Source: Nocardiopsis suaedae (GTDB lineage: Bacteria; Actinomycetota; Actinomycetes; Streptosporangiales; Streptosporangiaceae). From it: DNA of 44,823 bases. The position numbers and the translations under genes are program-made. The DNA lies in NCBI RefSeq assembly GCF_027706745.1, contig NZ_JAQFWP010000061.1:1-44823 (forward strand). Reading direction: 5' to 3'. Positions 7,710 through 16,663 of the stretch are shown here, piece by piece; within the stretch, counting starts at the first letter, position 1; the number at the start of each line of letters is the position of its first letter. A model generated the notes under the pieces. The model saw only the letters and a program-made list of their open reading frames with translations, made no database searches and had not been told where the DNA came from.

Positions 7710-10046
7710 TCACCGGGGCGGGTCGGCCTCGGCCGGGGTGGTCAGCACGCGGGCGCCGTCCAGGCGCCGCACCCCTCCGGTGACGGTGAAGCGGGCGCGC
7801 AGCGGCAGGTCCTCGCTGGAGCCCCCGGCCGCCAGGGTGAACGCGCCCGGTTCGACGATCCGGCGGCCGTCGCGGCCGGTGAAGGAGGTGCGGTCGGCGT
7901 GCAGCCGGAACCGGACCCGGCGGGACGCGCCCGCGGGGACCGCCACCCGCAGGTAGCCGACCAGCTCCCGTTCGGGCCGGGTGACCTGCGCCGTCTCATC
8001 GGACAGGTAGAGCTGCACCACCTCGTCGCCGTCGCGCCCGCCGGTGTTGCGGACCGTCACCGCCGCCTCCAGTTCGCCGTCGGCGGGGATCTCCTCGGTG
8101 CTCAGCTCCAGTCCGGTGTAGGCGAAGGACGTGTAGGACAGGCCGTGCCCGAACGGGTAGAGCGGCGAGGGGTCGAGGTTGGAGATGCCCTCGCTGGCCC
8201 GCCCCAGCGGCGGCACCAGGTAGGGGGCGGGCTGGCCGCCGGGGTGGCGGGGGATGCCGATGGGCAGCCGCCCGCCGGGGGCGACGCGCCCGGACAGCAC
8301 ACCGGCGACGGCCGCCCCGCCCTCCTCGCCGGGCAGGAACGCCTGGACCAGCGCGGCGCACCGGTCGGCGTAGGCGCCCAGGGCGTAGGGGCGGCCGGAC
8401 ACGCAGACCAGCACCACCGGTGTGCCCGTGCCCAGGACCGCCTCCACCAGCTCGCCCTGGACGCCGGGCAGCTCCAGGTCGGCCGCGTCGCAGCCCTCGC
8501 CGGAGGTGCCGGTGCCGAACAGCCCGGCCAGGTCGCCCACGGCGACGACGCAGACGTCGGCGCGGGCGGCGGCCTCCACGGCCTCCGGGATGCCGGAGCG
8601 GTCCTCCTCGCGGACGGGGACGCCGTGGGCCTGCTCCACCGCGGCGCCGGGGAACTCGGCGCGCACCGCGTCGGCCAGGGGGTCCACGCGCACGCCGGTG
8701 CCGCGGTCGGCGTACCGGGACAGCACGTGGTTGGGGAAGGAGTAGCAGCCCAGGAAGGTGCGGGGCTCGGCCGAGCACGGGCCGACGACGGCGATCCGGC
8801 CCTCGGCGGCGGGGCCCAGCGGCAGCGCGCCCCGGTTCTCCAGCAGGACCACCGAGGCCTCGGCGGCCTCCCGGGCCAGGGCGCGGTTGGCGGCCGAGTC
8901 CAGGTCCGCGTCGGGCCCGCCGCCGTCGGCCTCGGGGACCGGCGGCGCGTCGGCGTCCAGCAGCCCCAGTTCGGCCTTCTGCCGCAGCACCCGGCGCAGG
9001 GCGCGGTCGACCAGGCGCTCGGGGAGCTCCCCCGCGGCGACCGCCTCGGCCAGCCGGGGGTAGGCGTCGCCCTCGGGCAGCTCGACGTCGATCCCGGCGC
9101 GCAGGGCCAGGGCGCCGGAGGCGGCCCGGTCGGCGGCGACGCGGTGGGTGATGTCGAGGAAGGGGATCGACCAGTAGTCGGAGACGACCGTCCCGGTGAA
9201 GCCCCACCGGTCCCGCAGCACGCCGGTGAGCAGCTCCTCGTCGGCGGCGGCGGGCAGCCCGTCGATGTCGCTGTAGGAGTTCATCACCGAGCGGGCGCCT
9301 CCCTCGCGCACGGCCGTCTCGAACGGGGGGAGGATGACGTCGGCGAACTCGCGCGGCCCGACCGGGACGGGGGCGTGGTTGCGGCCCGCGCGGGAGGCCG
9401 AGTACCCGGCGAAGTGCTTGAGGGTGGCGACGACGCCGTTCTCCTCCAGGCCGCGGACGTAGGCGGTGCCGACGGTGCCCACCAGGTAGGGGTCCTCGCC
9501 CATGGTCTCCTCCACGCGGCCCCAGCGCGGGTCGCGGGCCACGTCCATGAGGGGGGCCAGGCCCTGGTGGACGCCCAGCGCGCGCATGTCGCGGGCGATC
9601 GCCCCGGCCATCCGGCGGACCAGGTCCGGGGAGAAGGCGGCGGCCCAGGCCAGGGGGGTGGGGTAGACGGTGGCGCCGTAGGCGGTCACCCCGGTCAGGC
9701 ACTCCTCGTGGGCGATCGCGGGCAGGCCCGTGCGCGTGCCGTCGGTGAGCCGCTTCTGCAGGGCGGCCAGGCGGGCGCGGCCCTCGCGCACGGAGACCGG
9801 TGCGCTGCCGAAGACGCGGGTCAGGTGCCCCAGGCCGTGCTCGGAGGCCTCCTCGTAGCCGAGGTGCCCCTGCTGGAAGGCGTGCTCCATGGGGGCGACG
9901 CCGCCGTCCCCGCCCCCTTCCGGCCCCTCCCGCTCCTCCGGGCGCGGCCAGTAGGAGGAGAGCTGGGCCAGCTTCTCCTGCACGGTCATGGAGGCGACCA
10001 GGGCCTCGACCCGCTCCTCGGCGGTGGGCGGGGTGTGCTCGGGCAT
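7710..10046 (-). CDS. bxlA: GH3 beta-glycosidase, BxlA-type (beta-xylosidase or beta-glucosidase)
   Basis: This 778-residue GH3 enzyme has no signal peptide, so it should hydrolyse imported oligosaccharides in the cytoplasm. The order is an N-terminal TIM barrel with KHFAGYSASRAGRNHAP and the nucleophile Asp290 in VVSDYW, then an alpha/beta sandwich (TSGEGCDAADLELPG, PLYPFGHGLSYTSF), then a C-terminal fibronectin-type-III-like domain. From memory, motifs such as DVELPEGDAY and GCYSFPNHV resemble streptomycete BxlA beta-xylosidases, and the bxlEFG-like genes before it agree, but beta-glucosidase activity cannot be excluded. The start at 10046 is set by AAGGAGA five bases upstream. The gene lies 35 bases after the second permease gene. 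Confidence 0.85.
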   Translation of the reverse strand: MPEHTPPTAEERVEALVASMTVQEKLAQLSSYWPRPEEREGPEGGGDGGVAPMEHAFQQGHLGYEEASEHGLGHLTRVFGSAPVSVREGRARLAALQKRLTDGTRTGLPAIAHEECLTGVTAYGATVYPTPLAWAAAFSPDLVRRMAGAIARDMRALGVHQGLAPLMDVARDPRWGRVEETMGEDPYLVGTVGTAYVRGLEENGVVATLKHFAGYSASRAGRNHAPVPVGPREFADVILPPFETAVREGGARSVMNSYSDIDGLPAAADEELLTGVLRDRWGFTGTVVSDYWSIPFLDITHRVAADRAASGALALRAGIDVELPEGDAYPRLAEAVAAGELPERLVDRALRRVLRQKAELGLLDADAPPVPEADGGGPDADLDSAANRALAREAAEASVVLLENRGALPLGPAAEGRIAVVGPCSAEPRTFLGCYSFPNHVLSRYADRGTGVRVDPLADAVRAEFPGAAVEQAHGVPVREEDRSGIPEAVEAAARADVCVVAVGDLAGLFGTGTSGEGCDAADLELPGVQGELVEAVLGTGTPVVLVCVSGRPYALGAYADRCAALVQAFLPGEEGGAAVAGVLSGRVAPGGRLPIGIPRHPGGQPAPYLVPPLGRASEGISNLDPSPLYPFGHGLSYTSFAYTGLELSTEEIPADGELEAAVTVRNTGGRDGDEVVQLYLSDETAQVTRPERELVGYLRVAVPAGASRRVRFRLHADRTSFTGRDGRRIVEPGAFTLAAGGSSEDLPLRARFTVTGGVRRLDGARVLTTPAEADPPR

Positions 10047-10081
10047 GCTTCTCCTTGTTCGGGGCGGGGAAAGGACGGGGG

Positions 10082-10906
10082 TCAGCGGCCGAACCCGGCC
10101 GTGAGCCCGGCGACGAGCTGGCGGCGGGCGACGGCGTACACGGCGGCCACGGGCAGGACGGACAGCACGACGGCGGCCAGCAGGCCGGGCACGTCGACCC
10201 CGAAGGCGCCCTCGAACGCCCACAGCGTCATCGGCAGCACCCGGGTGCTCTCGCTCTGGGTGAGGACCAGCGGGAACAGGAAGCCGTTCCACACCTGGAG
10301 CGCGTCGTAGACGCCCACCGTGATGAGGGCGGGGCGGGTCAGCGGCAGGGCCAGGCTCCAGAGGATCCGCCACTCCCCGGCGCCGTCCACCCGCATCGAG
10401 GCGAACAGGTCCTCGGGCACGTCGCGCAGGAAGTTGACCAGGATGAGCACGGTCAGCGGGACGGCGAAGGCGGCCGAGGGCAGGACGAGCGCGGCCAGGG
10501 TGTCGTAGAGGCCCAGCTGCACGATGAGGTAGTAGACGGGGATGATGGTGGCCTGGATGGGGATGGCGATGCCCAGCAGCGCCGTCTGGAACACCCGGCG
10601 GGCGAACCGGGTGCGGCCGCGCACCACCACGTAGGCGGCCATCAGCGACACGGCCAGGGTCGCGGCCACCGCGCCGGCCGTGACCACCACGCTGTTGGCG
10701 AAGTAGCCGAGGAACCCGGCGTCCAGGACGCGCCCGTAGGCGGCCAGGGTCGGGTCGGAGGGCGGGACCAGCGGGTTGGCCTCGTAGTAGTCGGCCTGCG
10801 TGCGCAGGCTGGTCACGACGATGTAGTAGACGGGCAGCACCGTGACGGCCAGCCAGAGCCAGCCGCCCAGGGCGCCCAGGACGTTGGGCCGGGTCCGTTC
10901 CGCCAT
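10082..10906 (-). CDS. bxlG: ABC sugar permease, MalG type (BxlG-like)
   Basis: The 274-residue product is an inner-membrane permease of a carbohydrate-uptake (CUT1) ABC transporter. About six hydrophobic segments are visible, and the EAA-like loop reads DGAGEWRILWSLALPLTRPAL. Its ATG shares one base with the TGA of the preceding permease (TGATG), so translation is coupled. No ATPase gene lies nearby; such actinobacterial importers usually borrow the multi-purpose MsiK ATPase encoded elsewhere, which is the expected partner here. Confidence 0.88.
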   Translation of the reverse strand: MAERTRPNVLGALGGWLWLAVTVLPVYYIVVTSLRTQADYYEANPLVPPSDPTLAAYGRVLDAGFLGYFANSVVVTAGAVAATLAVSLMAAYVVVRGRTRFARRVFQTALLGIAIPIQATIIPVYYLIVQLGLYDTLAALVLPSAAFAVPLTVLILVNFLRDVPEDLFASMRVDGAGEWRILWSLALPLTRPALITVGVYDALQVWNGFLFPLVLTQSESTRVLPMTLWAFEGAFGVDVPGLLAAVVLSVLPVAAVYAVARRQLVAGLTAGFGR

Positions 10907-11775
10907 CACGCGCCCTCCTGCCGGCTCTCCATGCGGTGGGCGCCGGAGAGCCGGTTGAGTCCGAGCGCCAGGGCCAGGCCGACGGCGACCAGCACCACGC
11001 CGACCGCGCTCGCCTGGCCCATGTCGTAGGAGCGGAACCCGGTCAGGTACATGTCCAGCGGGAGGATGCGGGTGGCGCCGCCGGGCCCGCCCGCGGTCAG
11101 CACGAACACCAGGTCGAAGTAGGTCAGGGAGCCGACGAGCATCAGCGTGGAGGAGGTCACGATCGTGTACTTGAGCTGGGGGAGGGTGATGTGCAGGAAC
11201 TGGGAGGCCGGCCCCGCGCCGTCGATCCGCGCCGCCTCGTAGAGGGAGGCGGGGATCTGCCGGACCCCGCCCTGGTAGAGCAGGGCGTGGAACGGGATGA
11301 AGCACCAGCCGACGACGAACACGACCACGCCCAGGGCCAGGTCGGGGTCGCCCAGCCAGTCGCGGGCCAGCAGCGGCAGGTCCAGTGCGGCGCCGAAGCC
11401 GAAGTTCGGGTCGAGCAGGCCCTTGAAGGTCAGGGCGACCGCGGCCGAGCTGAACAGCAGGGGGAGGAAGTACAGCACCGCCAGCACCTCGCGGTGGCGG
11501 GTGCGGGAGGCGGTGTACACCCCCAGCAGCAGGCTGACGGGCGCCTGGAAGAGGTAGCCGAACACGGTCAGCTTGACCGTCAGCCAGACCGCGTTCCGGG
11601 TCACCGGGTCCGCCGCGGCGTTCACCCAGTTGTCCGCCCCGGCCCACTGCGGGGCGCCCAGCCCGTCCCAGGACATGAAGGAGAGGACGACCACCCCGGC
11701 GAGCGGGACCAGCGCGAAGACTCCGAAGAGCACCAGCGCCGGGGCGGCCATCCAAGGCGAGGGACCGCCCCTCAC
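10906..11775 (-). CDS. bxlF: ABC sugar permease, MalF type (BxlF-like)
   Basis: This 289-residue protein is the partner permease of the CUT1 importer. Several transmembrane segments are clear, and the cytoplasmic EAA loop reads EAARIDGAGPASQFLHITLP. The GTG at 11775 is chosen because it overlaps the stop codon of the binding-protein gene by four bases (GTGA), a usual coupling arrangement. The ATG at 11751, with GAGGGG about 15 bases upstream, is the alternative and would shorten the protein by eight residues. The gene is part of the operon binding protein, permease, permease, glycosidase, epimerase. Confidence 0.87.
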   Translation of the reverse strand: MRGGPSPWMAAPALVLFGVFALVPLAGVVVLSFMSWDGLGAPQWAGADNWVNAAADPVTRNAVWLTVKLTVFGYLFQAPVSLLLGVYTASRTRHREVLAVLYFLPLLFSSAAVALTFKGLLDPNFGFGAALDLPLLARDWLGDPDLALGVVVFVVGWCFIPFHALLYQGGVRQIPASLYEAARIDGAGPASQFLHITLPQLKYTIVTSSTLMLVGSLTYFDLVFVLTAGGPGGATRILPLDMYLTGFRSYDMGQASAVGVVLVAVGLALALGLNRLSGAHRMESRQEGA

Positions 11776-13073
11776 AGCGTGCTGTCCATGGCCGCGCCGA
11801 ACTCCTCGGGCGTCAGCTCGCCGAGGAAGAGCAGGTCGAGGTTGGACAGCAGCTCCTGGGCCTGGTCGGGCGGGAGCGCCTGGTCCCAGGAGAGCTGGAA
11901 GTGCCCGGCGTCGCGCACCATGCCGTAGGTGAACTCCAGGTGGGCCGGGTCGTCCTGTTCGGCGATCTCCTCCTCCAGGCCGGTGACCGGCGGCACGGCG
12001 CCCAGGTCCAGCAGGGACTGCACGTTCTCCTCGCTGTAGACCTGGTCGTTGATGTAGTCGACCGCGGTCTGCCGGTCCTCCTCGGAGGCGTCGGAGGAGA
12101 CCGACCAGAAGTTGGCGGGGTTGCCGACGATGTTCGACGGGTCGCCGGAGCCGTCCTCGACCTCTGGGAACGTGGTGTAGCCCAGGCCGTCCTCCACGAA
12201 CTCGGGCGCGTCGGAGACCATGTTCGGGTAGACCCAGCTGCCCTGCAGCAGCATCCCGGCCTTGCCGGTGTGCAGCAGGGCGGTGTCGGCGCCGGAGTCG
12301 GCGTCCACCGAGGCGAAGCCGTCGCCGAAGGCGCCCGCCTCGACCAGGTCGGAGATGGCGGTGGCGGCCTCGATGACGGCCGGGTCGGACCAGGCGCCCT
12401 CCTCGCCGTCGAGGATGCGCTGGAAGGCCTCGGGCCCGCCGACGCGGTCGGTGAGGTACTGGATCCACATCAGCTCGGGCCACACGCTCTGCCCGGCCAG
12501 GGCGATGGGCACGACGTCCTCGTCCTTCAGGGCGTCGACGGCCTCCAGCATGTCCGCGAAGGTCTCCGGCGGCTCGACCCCGGCGTCGGCCAGGACCTCC
12601 TCGGTGTAGTAGAGGACGACCGGCTGCGCCTGGTTGTTGGGCACGGCGTAGACCTCGCCGCCGACCTCGGCGTTGGCGGCCACCGAGGGCAGGAGTTTGT
12701 CGGTGACGCCGTCGACCTGCCCGGACAGGTCCTGGACCTGGCCGCTTTGCGCGTAGTCGGCCAGGGTGCCGCCGGACCAGTTGAACACCAGGGTCGGGGC
12801 GTTGCCGGAGCCGACGGCGGTGCGGATCTTCTCCTTGTAGGCGTCGTTGGCGAACCACTCGACGGAGATCTCGCGGTCCGGGTTGGCCTCGTTCCAGGAC
12901 GCGAAGGAGGTCCGGAACGCCTCCTCCGATCCGCCGGTCAGGGCCCAGGCGGTGGCGCCGCCGTCGCCGGGGTCGGAGCCGCCTCCGCCGAAGCCGCCGC
13001 AGCCGGCGGCCGCGGACAGGGTGAGGACGGCGGCTGCGGCCGTCAGGGTGCGTCCCGCACTGCTCGGTGCCAT
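11772..13073 (-). CDS. bxlE: Sugar-binding lipoprotein of ABC importer (BxlE-like)
   Basis: The 433-residue product is an extracellular solute-binding lipoprotein (family 1) that captures oligosaccharides for the two permeases. A lipoprotein signal ends in the lipobox LSAAAGC, after which the mature Cys would be lipid-anchored. The mature part has the typical opening WALTGGSEEAFRTSFASWNE and features such as NDAYKEKIRTAVGSGNAPTL and AVPNNQAQPVVLYY. The ATG at 13073 gives the compact lipoprotein signal and has GGAAGGGA upstream; an in-frame ATG at 13145 would add a non-signal extension. It is divergent from a LacI regulator. By similarity to BxlE, xylobiose or related oligosaccharides are likely ligands, but cello-oligosaccharides are possible. 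Confidence 0.88.
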   Translation of the reverse strand: MAPSSAGRTLTAAAAVLTLSAAAGCGGFGGGGSDPGDGGATAWALTGGSEEAFRTSFASWNEANPDREISVEWFANDAYKEKIRTAVGSGNAPTLVFNWSGGTLADYAQSGQVQDLSGQVDGVTDKLLPSVAANAEVGGEVYAVPNNQAQPVVLYYTEEVLADAGVEPPETFADMLEAVDALKDEDVVPIALAGQSVWPELMWIQYLTDRVGGPEAFQRILDGEEGAWSDPAVIEAATAISDLVEAGAFGDGFASVDADSGADTALLHTGKAGMLLQGSWVYPNMVSDAPEFVEDGLGYTTFPEVEDGSGDPSNIVGNPANFWSVSSDASEEDRQTAVDYINDQVYSEENVQSLLDLGAVPPVTGLEEEIAEQDDPAHLEFTYGMVRDAGHFQLSWDQALPPDQAQELLSNLDLLFLGELTPEEFGAAMDSTL

Positions 13074-13127
13074 GGGGGTCCGTCCCTTCCGCCGGGCCCG
13101 AGGGGGTGCGGACCGCGGCAGTGAGTG

Positions 13128-13140
13128 CGAAATATTTTCG
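13128..13140. promoter_or_regulatory. Putative LacI operator 1 (CGAAATATTTTCG)
   Basis: This palindrome lies 55 bases upstream of the binding-protein start in an unusually AT-rich stretch. It differs from the site at 13237 by one base. Streptomycete xylanase and bxl promoters have been reported to carry CGAAA/TTTCG palindromes, which agrees with a BxlR-like repressor. Confidence 0.7.
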
Positions 13141-13236
13141 TTCAATTTCCGACGGTTTTCGTGAGTGGCATCACAGTAAGAACGGGGTATGTCCGTGTCA
13201 ACGCCCTGAAGTGGTCTCGATTTCGACGCGAATCAA

Positions 13237-13249
13237 CGAAATTTTTTCG
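13237..13249. promoter_or_regulatory. Putative LacI operator 2 (CGAAATTTTTTCG)
   Basis: This is the second copy of the 13-bp palindrome, 18 bases before the regulator ATG and just upstream of TATAGG. Its centre is 109 bp from that of operator 1. It is placed to give autoregulation, and the two sites could form a loop across the divergent promoter region. Confidence 0.7.
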
Positions 13250-13266
13250 GTATAGGGTGGCCGCAC

Positions 13267-14346
13267 ATGGAGCCGGTGGACGGGAGGCGGGCGGTGGACG
13301 GTGGACGTCCGACCCTGGAGGCGGTGGCGGCCGCGGCCGGGGTGTCCAAGGCGACGGTGTCCAAGGTGCTCAACGGGCGCCCGGGGGTGGGTGAGCGGAC
13401 CCGGGCGCGGGTGCGCGAGGCCGTCCGGGACCTGGACTACGCGCCGAGCACGGGGCCGCGCGACCCCGACCCGGCCCCCGCGGTGCACGTCGTCTTCGAC
13501 AGCATGGTCAGCCTGTACGCGCTGCAGGTGCTGGACGGCCTGCTCTCCGCCGGGCGGGACCTGGACGCCGAGGTGGTGACCAGTGCGCTGGCCTCCGCGG
13601 AGGCGGCCGGGCCCGCACCGCTGGGGGTGGACCTGATCGAGCGGCTGGCGGCCCGGCGCCGGTCCGGGCTGGTGGTGGTCACCTCGCGGCTGGCGCCCGG
13701 GGAGGTCGCCGCCTGCCGCCGTCTGGGCCTGGGGCTGGTCGTGGTCGACCCGATCAACCCCCTGGACGAGGACGTGGTGAGCGTGGGCGCCACCAACTGG
13801 GCCGGGGGCGTGCAGGCCACCGAGCACCTGCTCGCCCTGGGCCACCGGAGGATCGCGCACGCCGGCGGCCCCGCCGGGTCGGTGCCCGCGCGCGAGCGGC
13901 TGCACGGGTTCCGGGAGGCCCTGGAGTCGGCGGGGGCCGCCCCCGGGCCGGTGCTGGCGGCGCCGGAGGACCCGCCCGCGTTCACCGTGGAGGCGGGGCG
14001 GAGGATGGCCGCCCGGTTCCTGGACGCCGCCGACCCGCCCACGGCGGTCTTCGCGGCCAGCGACACGGTCGCCGTCGGCGTCCTGCAGGAGGCCCGCGTG
14101 CGGGGCCTGTCGGTGCCCGACGACCTGAGCGTGGTGGGCTTCGACGACACCCACGGCGCGATGTGGACCGACCCGCCGCTGACCTCGGTGCGCCAGCCGC
14201 TGCACGACATGGGGCGGGTGGCGATGCGCACGGTGCTGCAGCTGGCCCGGGGGCAGAGCCCGGACTCCCACCACGTGCAGCTGGCGACCCGCCTGGTGGT
14301 GCGGGGGTCGACGGCGCCGCCCCCGGGTGGGCCCCCGTCGCGGTAA
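13267..14346 (+). CDS. bxlR: LacI-family repressor, BxlR-like
   Basis: The 359-residue product has an N-terminal LacI helix-turn-helix and hinge (about residues 17-65; LEAVAAAAGVSKATVSKVLNG) and a periplasmic-binding-protein-like sensor domain with typical segments GHRRIAHAGG and PDDLSVVGFDDT. It should repress the divergent sugar-uptake operon until an oligosaccharide inducer binds. Two nearly identical 13-bp palindromes lie between the two start codons. GTG at 13294 (GGGAGG six bases before it) is a credible alternative start; the upstream ATG at 13267 has GGGTGG seven bases before it. The assignment as BxlR rests on gene order and operator type. Confidence 0.85.
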   Translation: MEPVDGRRAVDGGRPTLEAVAAAAGVSKATVSKVLNGRPGVGERTRARVREAVRDLDYAPSTGPRDPDPAPAVHVVFDSMVSLYALQVLDGLLSAGRDLDAEVVTSALASAEAAGPAPLGVDLIERLAARRRSGLVVVTSRLAPGEVAACRRLGLGLVVVDPINPLDEDVVSVGATNWAGGVQATEHLLALGHRRIAHAGGPAGSVPARERLHGFREALESAGAAPGPVLAAPEDPPAFTVEAGRRMAARFLDAADPPTAVFAASDTVAVGVLQEARVRGLSVPDDLSVVGFDDTHGAMWTDPPLTSVRQPLHDMGRVAMRTVLQLARGQSPDSHHVQLATRLVVRGSTAPPPGGPPSR

Positions 14347-14526
14347 CGAGTCGATAACTCCGCGCCGATGGCGTGCGACCTGCGGAGATGTGGGTCGGGC
14401 GCCTGTCGGTGTGTTCAGCGTTCATCCAGGTCAGAGCGGTATGCGAACAGCGTGTTCGGGTCTTTCGGGCCGCCGGGCGTCGGGATAGGAAGGGGCTCCC
14501 ACGAGGCGGACACTGAGGAGGCGGAG

Positions 14527-15398
14527 ATGACCGTGCTGGTGACCGGTGCGACGGGCCACGTCGGCCGACTGGTGGTGCGCGGGCTGCTCGGGGCGGGGGT
14601 ACCGGTGCGGGCGCTCACCCGGGGGGGCGGGGCCGGTCTTCCGGCCGGGGTGGAGGTCGCCCGGGGCGACCTCCGGCGGCCGGACGGCCTCGCCGATGCC
14701 CTGCGCGGCGTCGAGCGCATGTACCTGTTCCCGGTGGCCGAGACGGCCGAGGAGGTGGTCGGGCGCGCGGTGGAGGCCGGGGTCCGGCGCATCGCCGTGC
14801 TCTCGTCGGGGGCGGTGACCGCGGGCTTCGACACGGATTCCACCTGCCGGTCGAGCGGGCCGTCGAGCGGTCGGGGGCCGAGTGGACGCATGTGCGGCCG
14901 GGCGAGTTCGCGCTGAACAAGCTGTGGCTGTGGGGGCCGTCCGTGCGGGAGGAGGGGGTGGTGCGCGCCCCGGAGCCCGACGCGGCGTGGAACCCCGTGC
15001 ACGAGGCGGACGTCGCGGACGTGGCCGTCGTCGCGCTCACCGGGGACGGCCATGCCGGGAAGGCCTACACCTTCGGAGGGCCGCACATGGTCAGCCGCCG
15101 GGAACAGGTCGGGGCCATCGCCCGGGCGGTCGGGCGGCCGGTCCGCTTGGAGCGGGTCAGCCCCGAGCGGGCCCGGGAGTACTACCGCGCCCAAGGCGGC
15201 TTCGCGGCCGAGAACGCGGACATGCTGCTCGGGTTCACCGACTACGGGGGAGACGCGGCCGACCCGCAGGAATGGGCGCAGGAGGCGGAGCGGGCGGTCC
15301 AGGCGATGGGCGAGCCGGAGACGGCCGAGCAGGCGACGGGGCGCCCCGCCCGCACATTCGAGCAGTGGGCGCGCGACCACGCCGCGGACTTCCGTTGA
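14527..15398 (+). pseudogene. NmrA-like NAD(P)-binding protein, frameshifted
   Basis: The first part (14527 to about 14838) encodes a Rossmann-fold start, VLVTGATGHVGRLVVRGLL, and continues to SSGAVTAGFDTD. The reading then moves to another frame, where HLPVERAVERSGAEWTHVRP and the rest of an atypical short-chain dehydrogenase (NmrA/NAD(P)H-binding family) follow to a TGA at 15398. One extra base near 14837-14842 would restore a full protein of about 290 residues. It is therefore either a recent one-base deletion or a sequencing error; nothing else in the gene is damaged. GAGGAGG precedes the ATG. Family members bind NAD(P) and act as redox sensors or quinone reductases; the substrate is unknown. 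Confidence 0.8.
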
Positions 15399-15403
15399 GC
15401 AGC

Positions 15404-15442
15404 TTATATGTCATTGTAGTTATATAACCCTTCGGGTATATT
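15404..15442 (+). promoter_or_regulatory. Leaderless promoter with overlapping operator
   Basis: TTGTAG (15414-15419) and TATATT (15437-15442) are separated by exactly 17 bases. Transcription would start about seven bases later, at the A of the ATG at 15449, giving a leaderless mRNA; no Shine-Dalgarno is present. The inverted repeat TTATAT-N12-ATATAA (15404-15427) covers the -35 and is a good operator candidate for the ArsR-family protein encoded immediately downstream. The block is a clear AT island in the GC-rich sequence. Confidence 0.7.
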
Positions 15443-15448
15443 GAAGTC

Positions 15449-15772
15449 ATGTCCCTCCCGTTCACCGCGCTGGCCGACCCGACGCGGCGCCGCATCCTCG
15501 ACCTGCTGCGCCGCCGCCCGCACCTCGCCGGGGAGATCGGCGAGGCCCTGGGGCTCAGCCAGCCCGGCGCCTCCAAGCACCTGCGGGTGCTGCGCGAGGC
15601 CGGGCTGGTCCGGGTGCGGCGGGAGGCGCAGCGCCGGTGGTACGAGCTGGACCCCGCGCCGCTCGCCGAGATGGACGCGTGGCTGGCCCCGTACCGGCGC
15701 ACGTGGCGGGAGAGCCTGGACGCGCTGGAGCGCCACCTCGACGAGGGGCGCGGACCCGAGGAGGAGCCATGA
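15449..15772 (+). CDS. ArsR-family winged-helix repressor (SRPBCC-linked)
   Basis: This 107-residue protein is a small ArsR/SmtB-type winged helix: FTALADPTRRRILDLL, then the recognition region LGLSQPGASKHLRVLREAGLV and the wing RREAQRRWYELD. No metal-binding Cys motif is present, so it is probably one of the many ArsR proteins paired with an AHSA1/SRPBCC gene rather than a metal sensor. Its stop overlaps the start of that partner gene (ATGA). The start at 15449 fits both the domain boundary and a leaderless promoter. Confidence 0.88.
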   Translation: MSLPFTALADPTRRRILDLLRRRPHLAGEIGEALGLSQPGASKHLRVLREAGLVRVRREAQRRWYELDPAPLAEMDAWLAPYRRTWRESLDALERHLDEGRGPEEEP

Positions 15773-16662
15773 CCGCGGACGAACTGACGACCGTCGACGG
15801 CCGCCCGGCCCTGCGCATGGAGCGGCGCCTGGCCCACCCCGTCGAGGAGGTGTGGCGGGCGGTCACCGAGCCCGAGCGGCTGAGCCGCTGGTACCCGTTC
15901 GCGGTGGTCGCCCTGGAGCTGCGCCCCGGCGGGGCGATGCGCTTCGACGACGGCGAGGGGACCGTCATGGACGGGACGGTCGTCGAGGTGGACCCGCCCC
16001 GGCGGTTCTCCTTCAGCGAGCACGCGCCGGAGGGGATGCACCGGGAGACCGACGACCTGGTCCGCATCGACCTGGAGCCGGACGGCGACGGGTGCCGGCT
16101 GGTGTTCACCCACGTCTTCGACGACCGGCCGGGCGCGGCGAGCTACGCCGTCGGCTGGGACCTGTGCCTGCGGATGCTGGGCACGGTGCTGGACGGGCGG
16201 GAGCCGGACTGGCCGACGCCGCCGCAGGGGGCACTGGAGGAGCGCATCGACGCCCTCGGCCTCGGTGCGGGCCGCGTGGAGGACGGGCCGGGCGGGCCGG
16301 TGCTGACCGTGGAGCGCCAGCTCACCCGCCCGGCGGACGAGGTGTGGGCGGAGATCGCCGGGGATAGGGCCGGGAACGCCGCAGGGGACGGCGTTCCGGA
16401 AGGGCTCCTCGTCCCCGGGGTGGCGGCGTCCGGCCGCACCGAGGCGAAGCCGCCGGAGCTGTTCGAGTACGCCTGGAGCGCCGACAGCGCCGACGCCGGG
16501 CGGGTGCGGTGGGAGCTGTCCGCGGGGACCGGGCACGGGGCGCGCCTGGTGGTGACCCAGACCGGCCGCGCGGCCGACCGCCCCCTCCTGGAGGCCGCCC
16601 TTCCGGCCTGGGAGCGGCGGGTCCGCGAGGTCGGCCGCCGGGTCGCGGGCCTGGAGGGGTGA
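15769..16662 (+). CDS. Tandem SRPBCC (AHSA1-like) protein
   Basis: The 297-residue product contains an AHSA1/SRPBCC domain (about residues 12-150; ERRLAHPVEEVWRAVTEPERLSRW, then LELRPGGAMRF and VVEVDPPRRFSFSE) and a second, weaker copy (about 175-285; VERQLTRPADEVWAEI). These helix-grip folds bind hydrophobic ligands; no catalytic residue can be named. Its ATG overlaps the ArsR stop, so the two proteins are made together, as is common for this pair. The gene ends one base from the convergent XRE regulator gene, with no room for a terminator between them. Confidence 0.82.
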   Translation: MTADELTTVDGRPALRMERRLAHPVEEVWRAVTEPERLSRWYPFAVVALELRPGGAMRFDDGEGTVMDGTVVEVDPPRRFSFSEHAPEGMHRETDDLVRIDLEPDGDGCRLVFTHVFDDRPGAASYAVGWDLCLRMLGTVLDGREPDWPTPPQGALEERIDALGLGAGRVEDGPGGPVLTVERQLTRPADEVWAEIAGDRAGNAAGDGVPEGLLVPGVAASGRTEAKPPELFEYAWSADSADAGRVRWELSAGTGHGARLVVTQTGRAADRPLLEAALPAWERRVREVGRRVAGLEG

Positions 16663-16663
16663 G

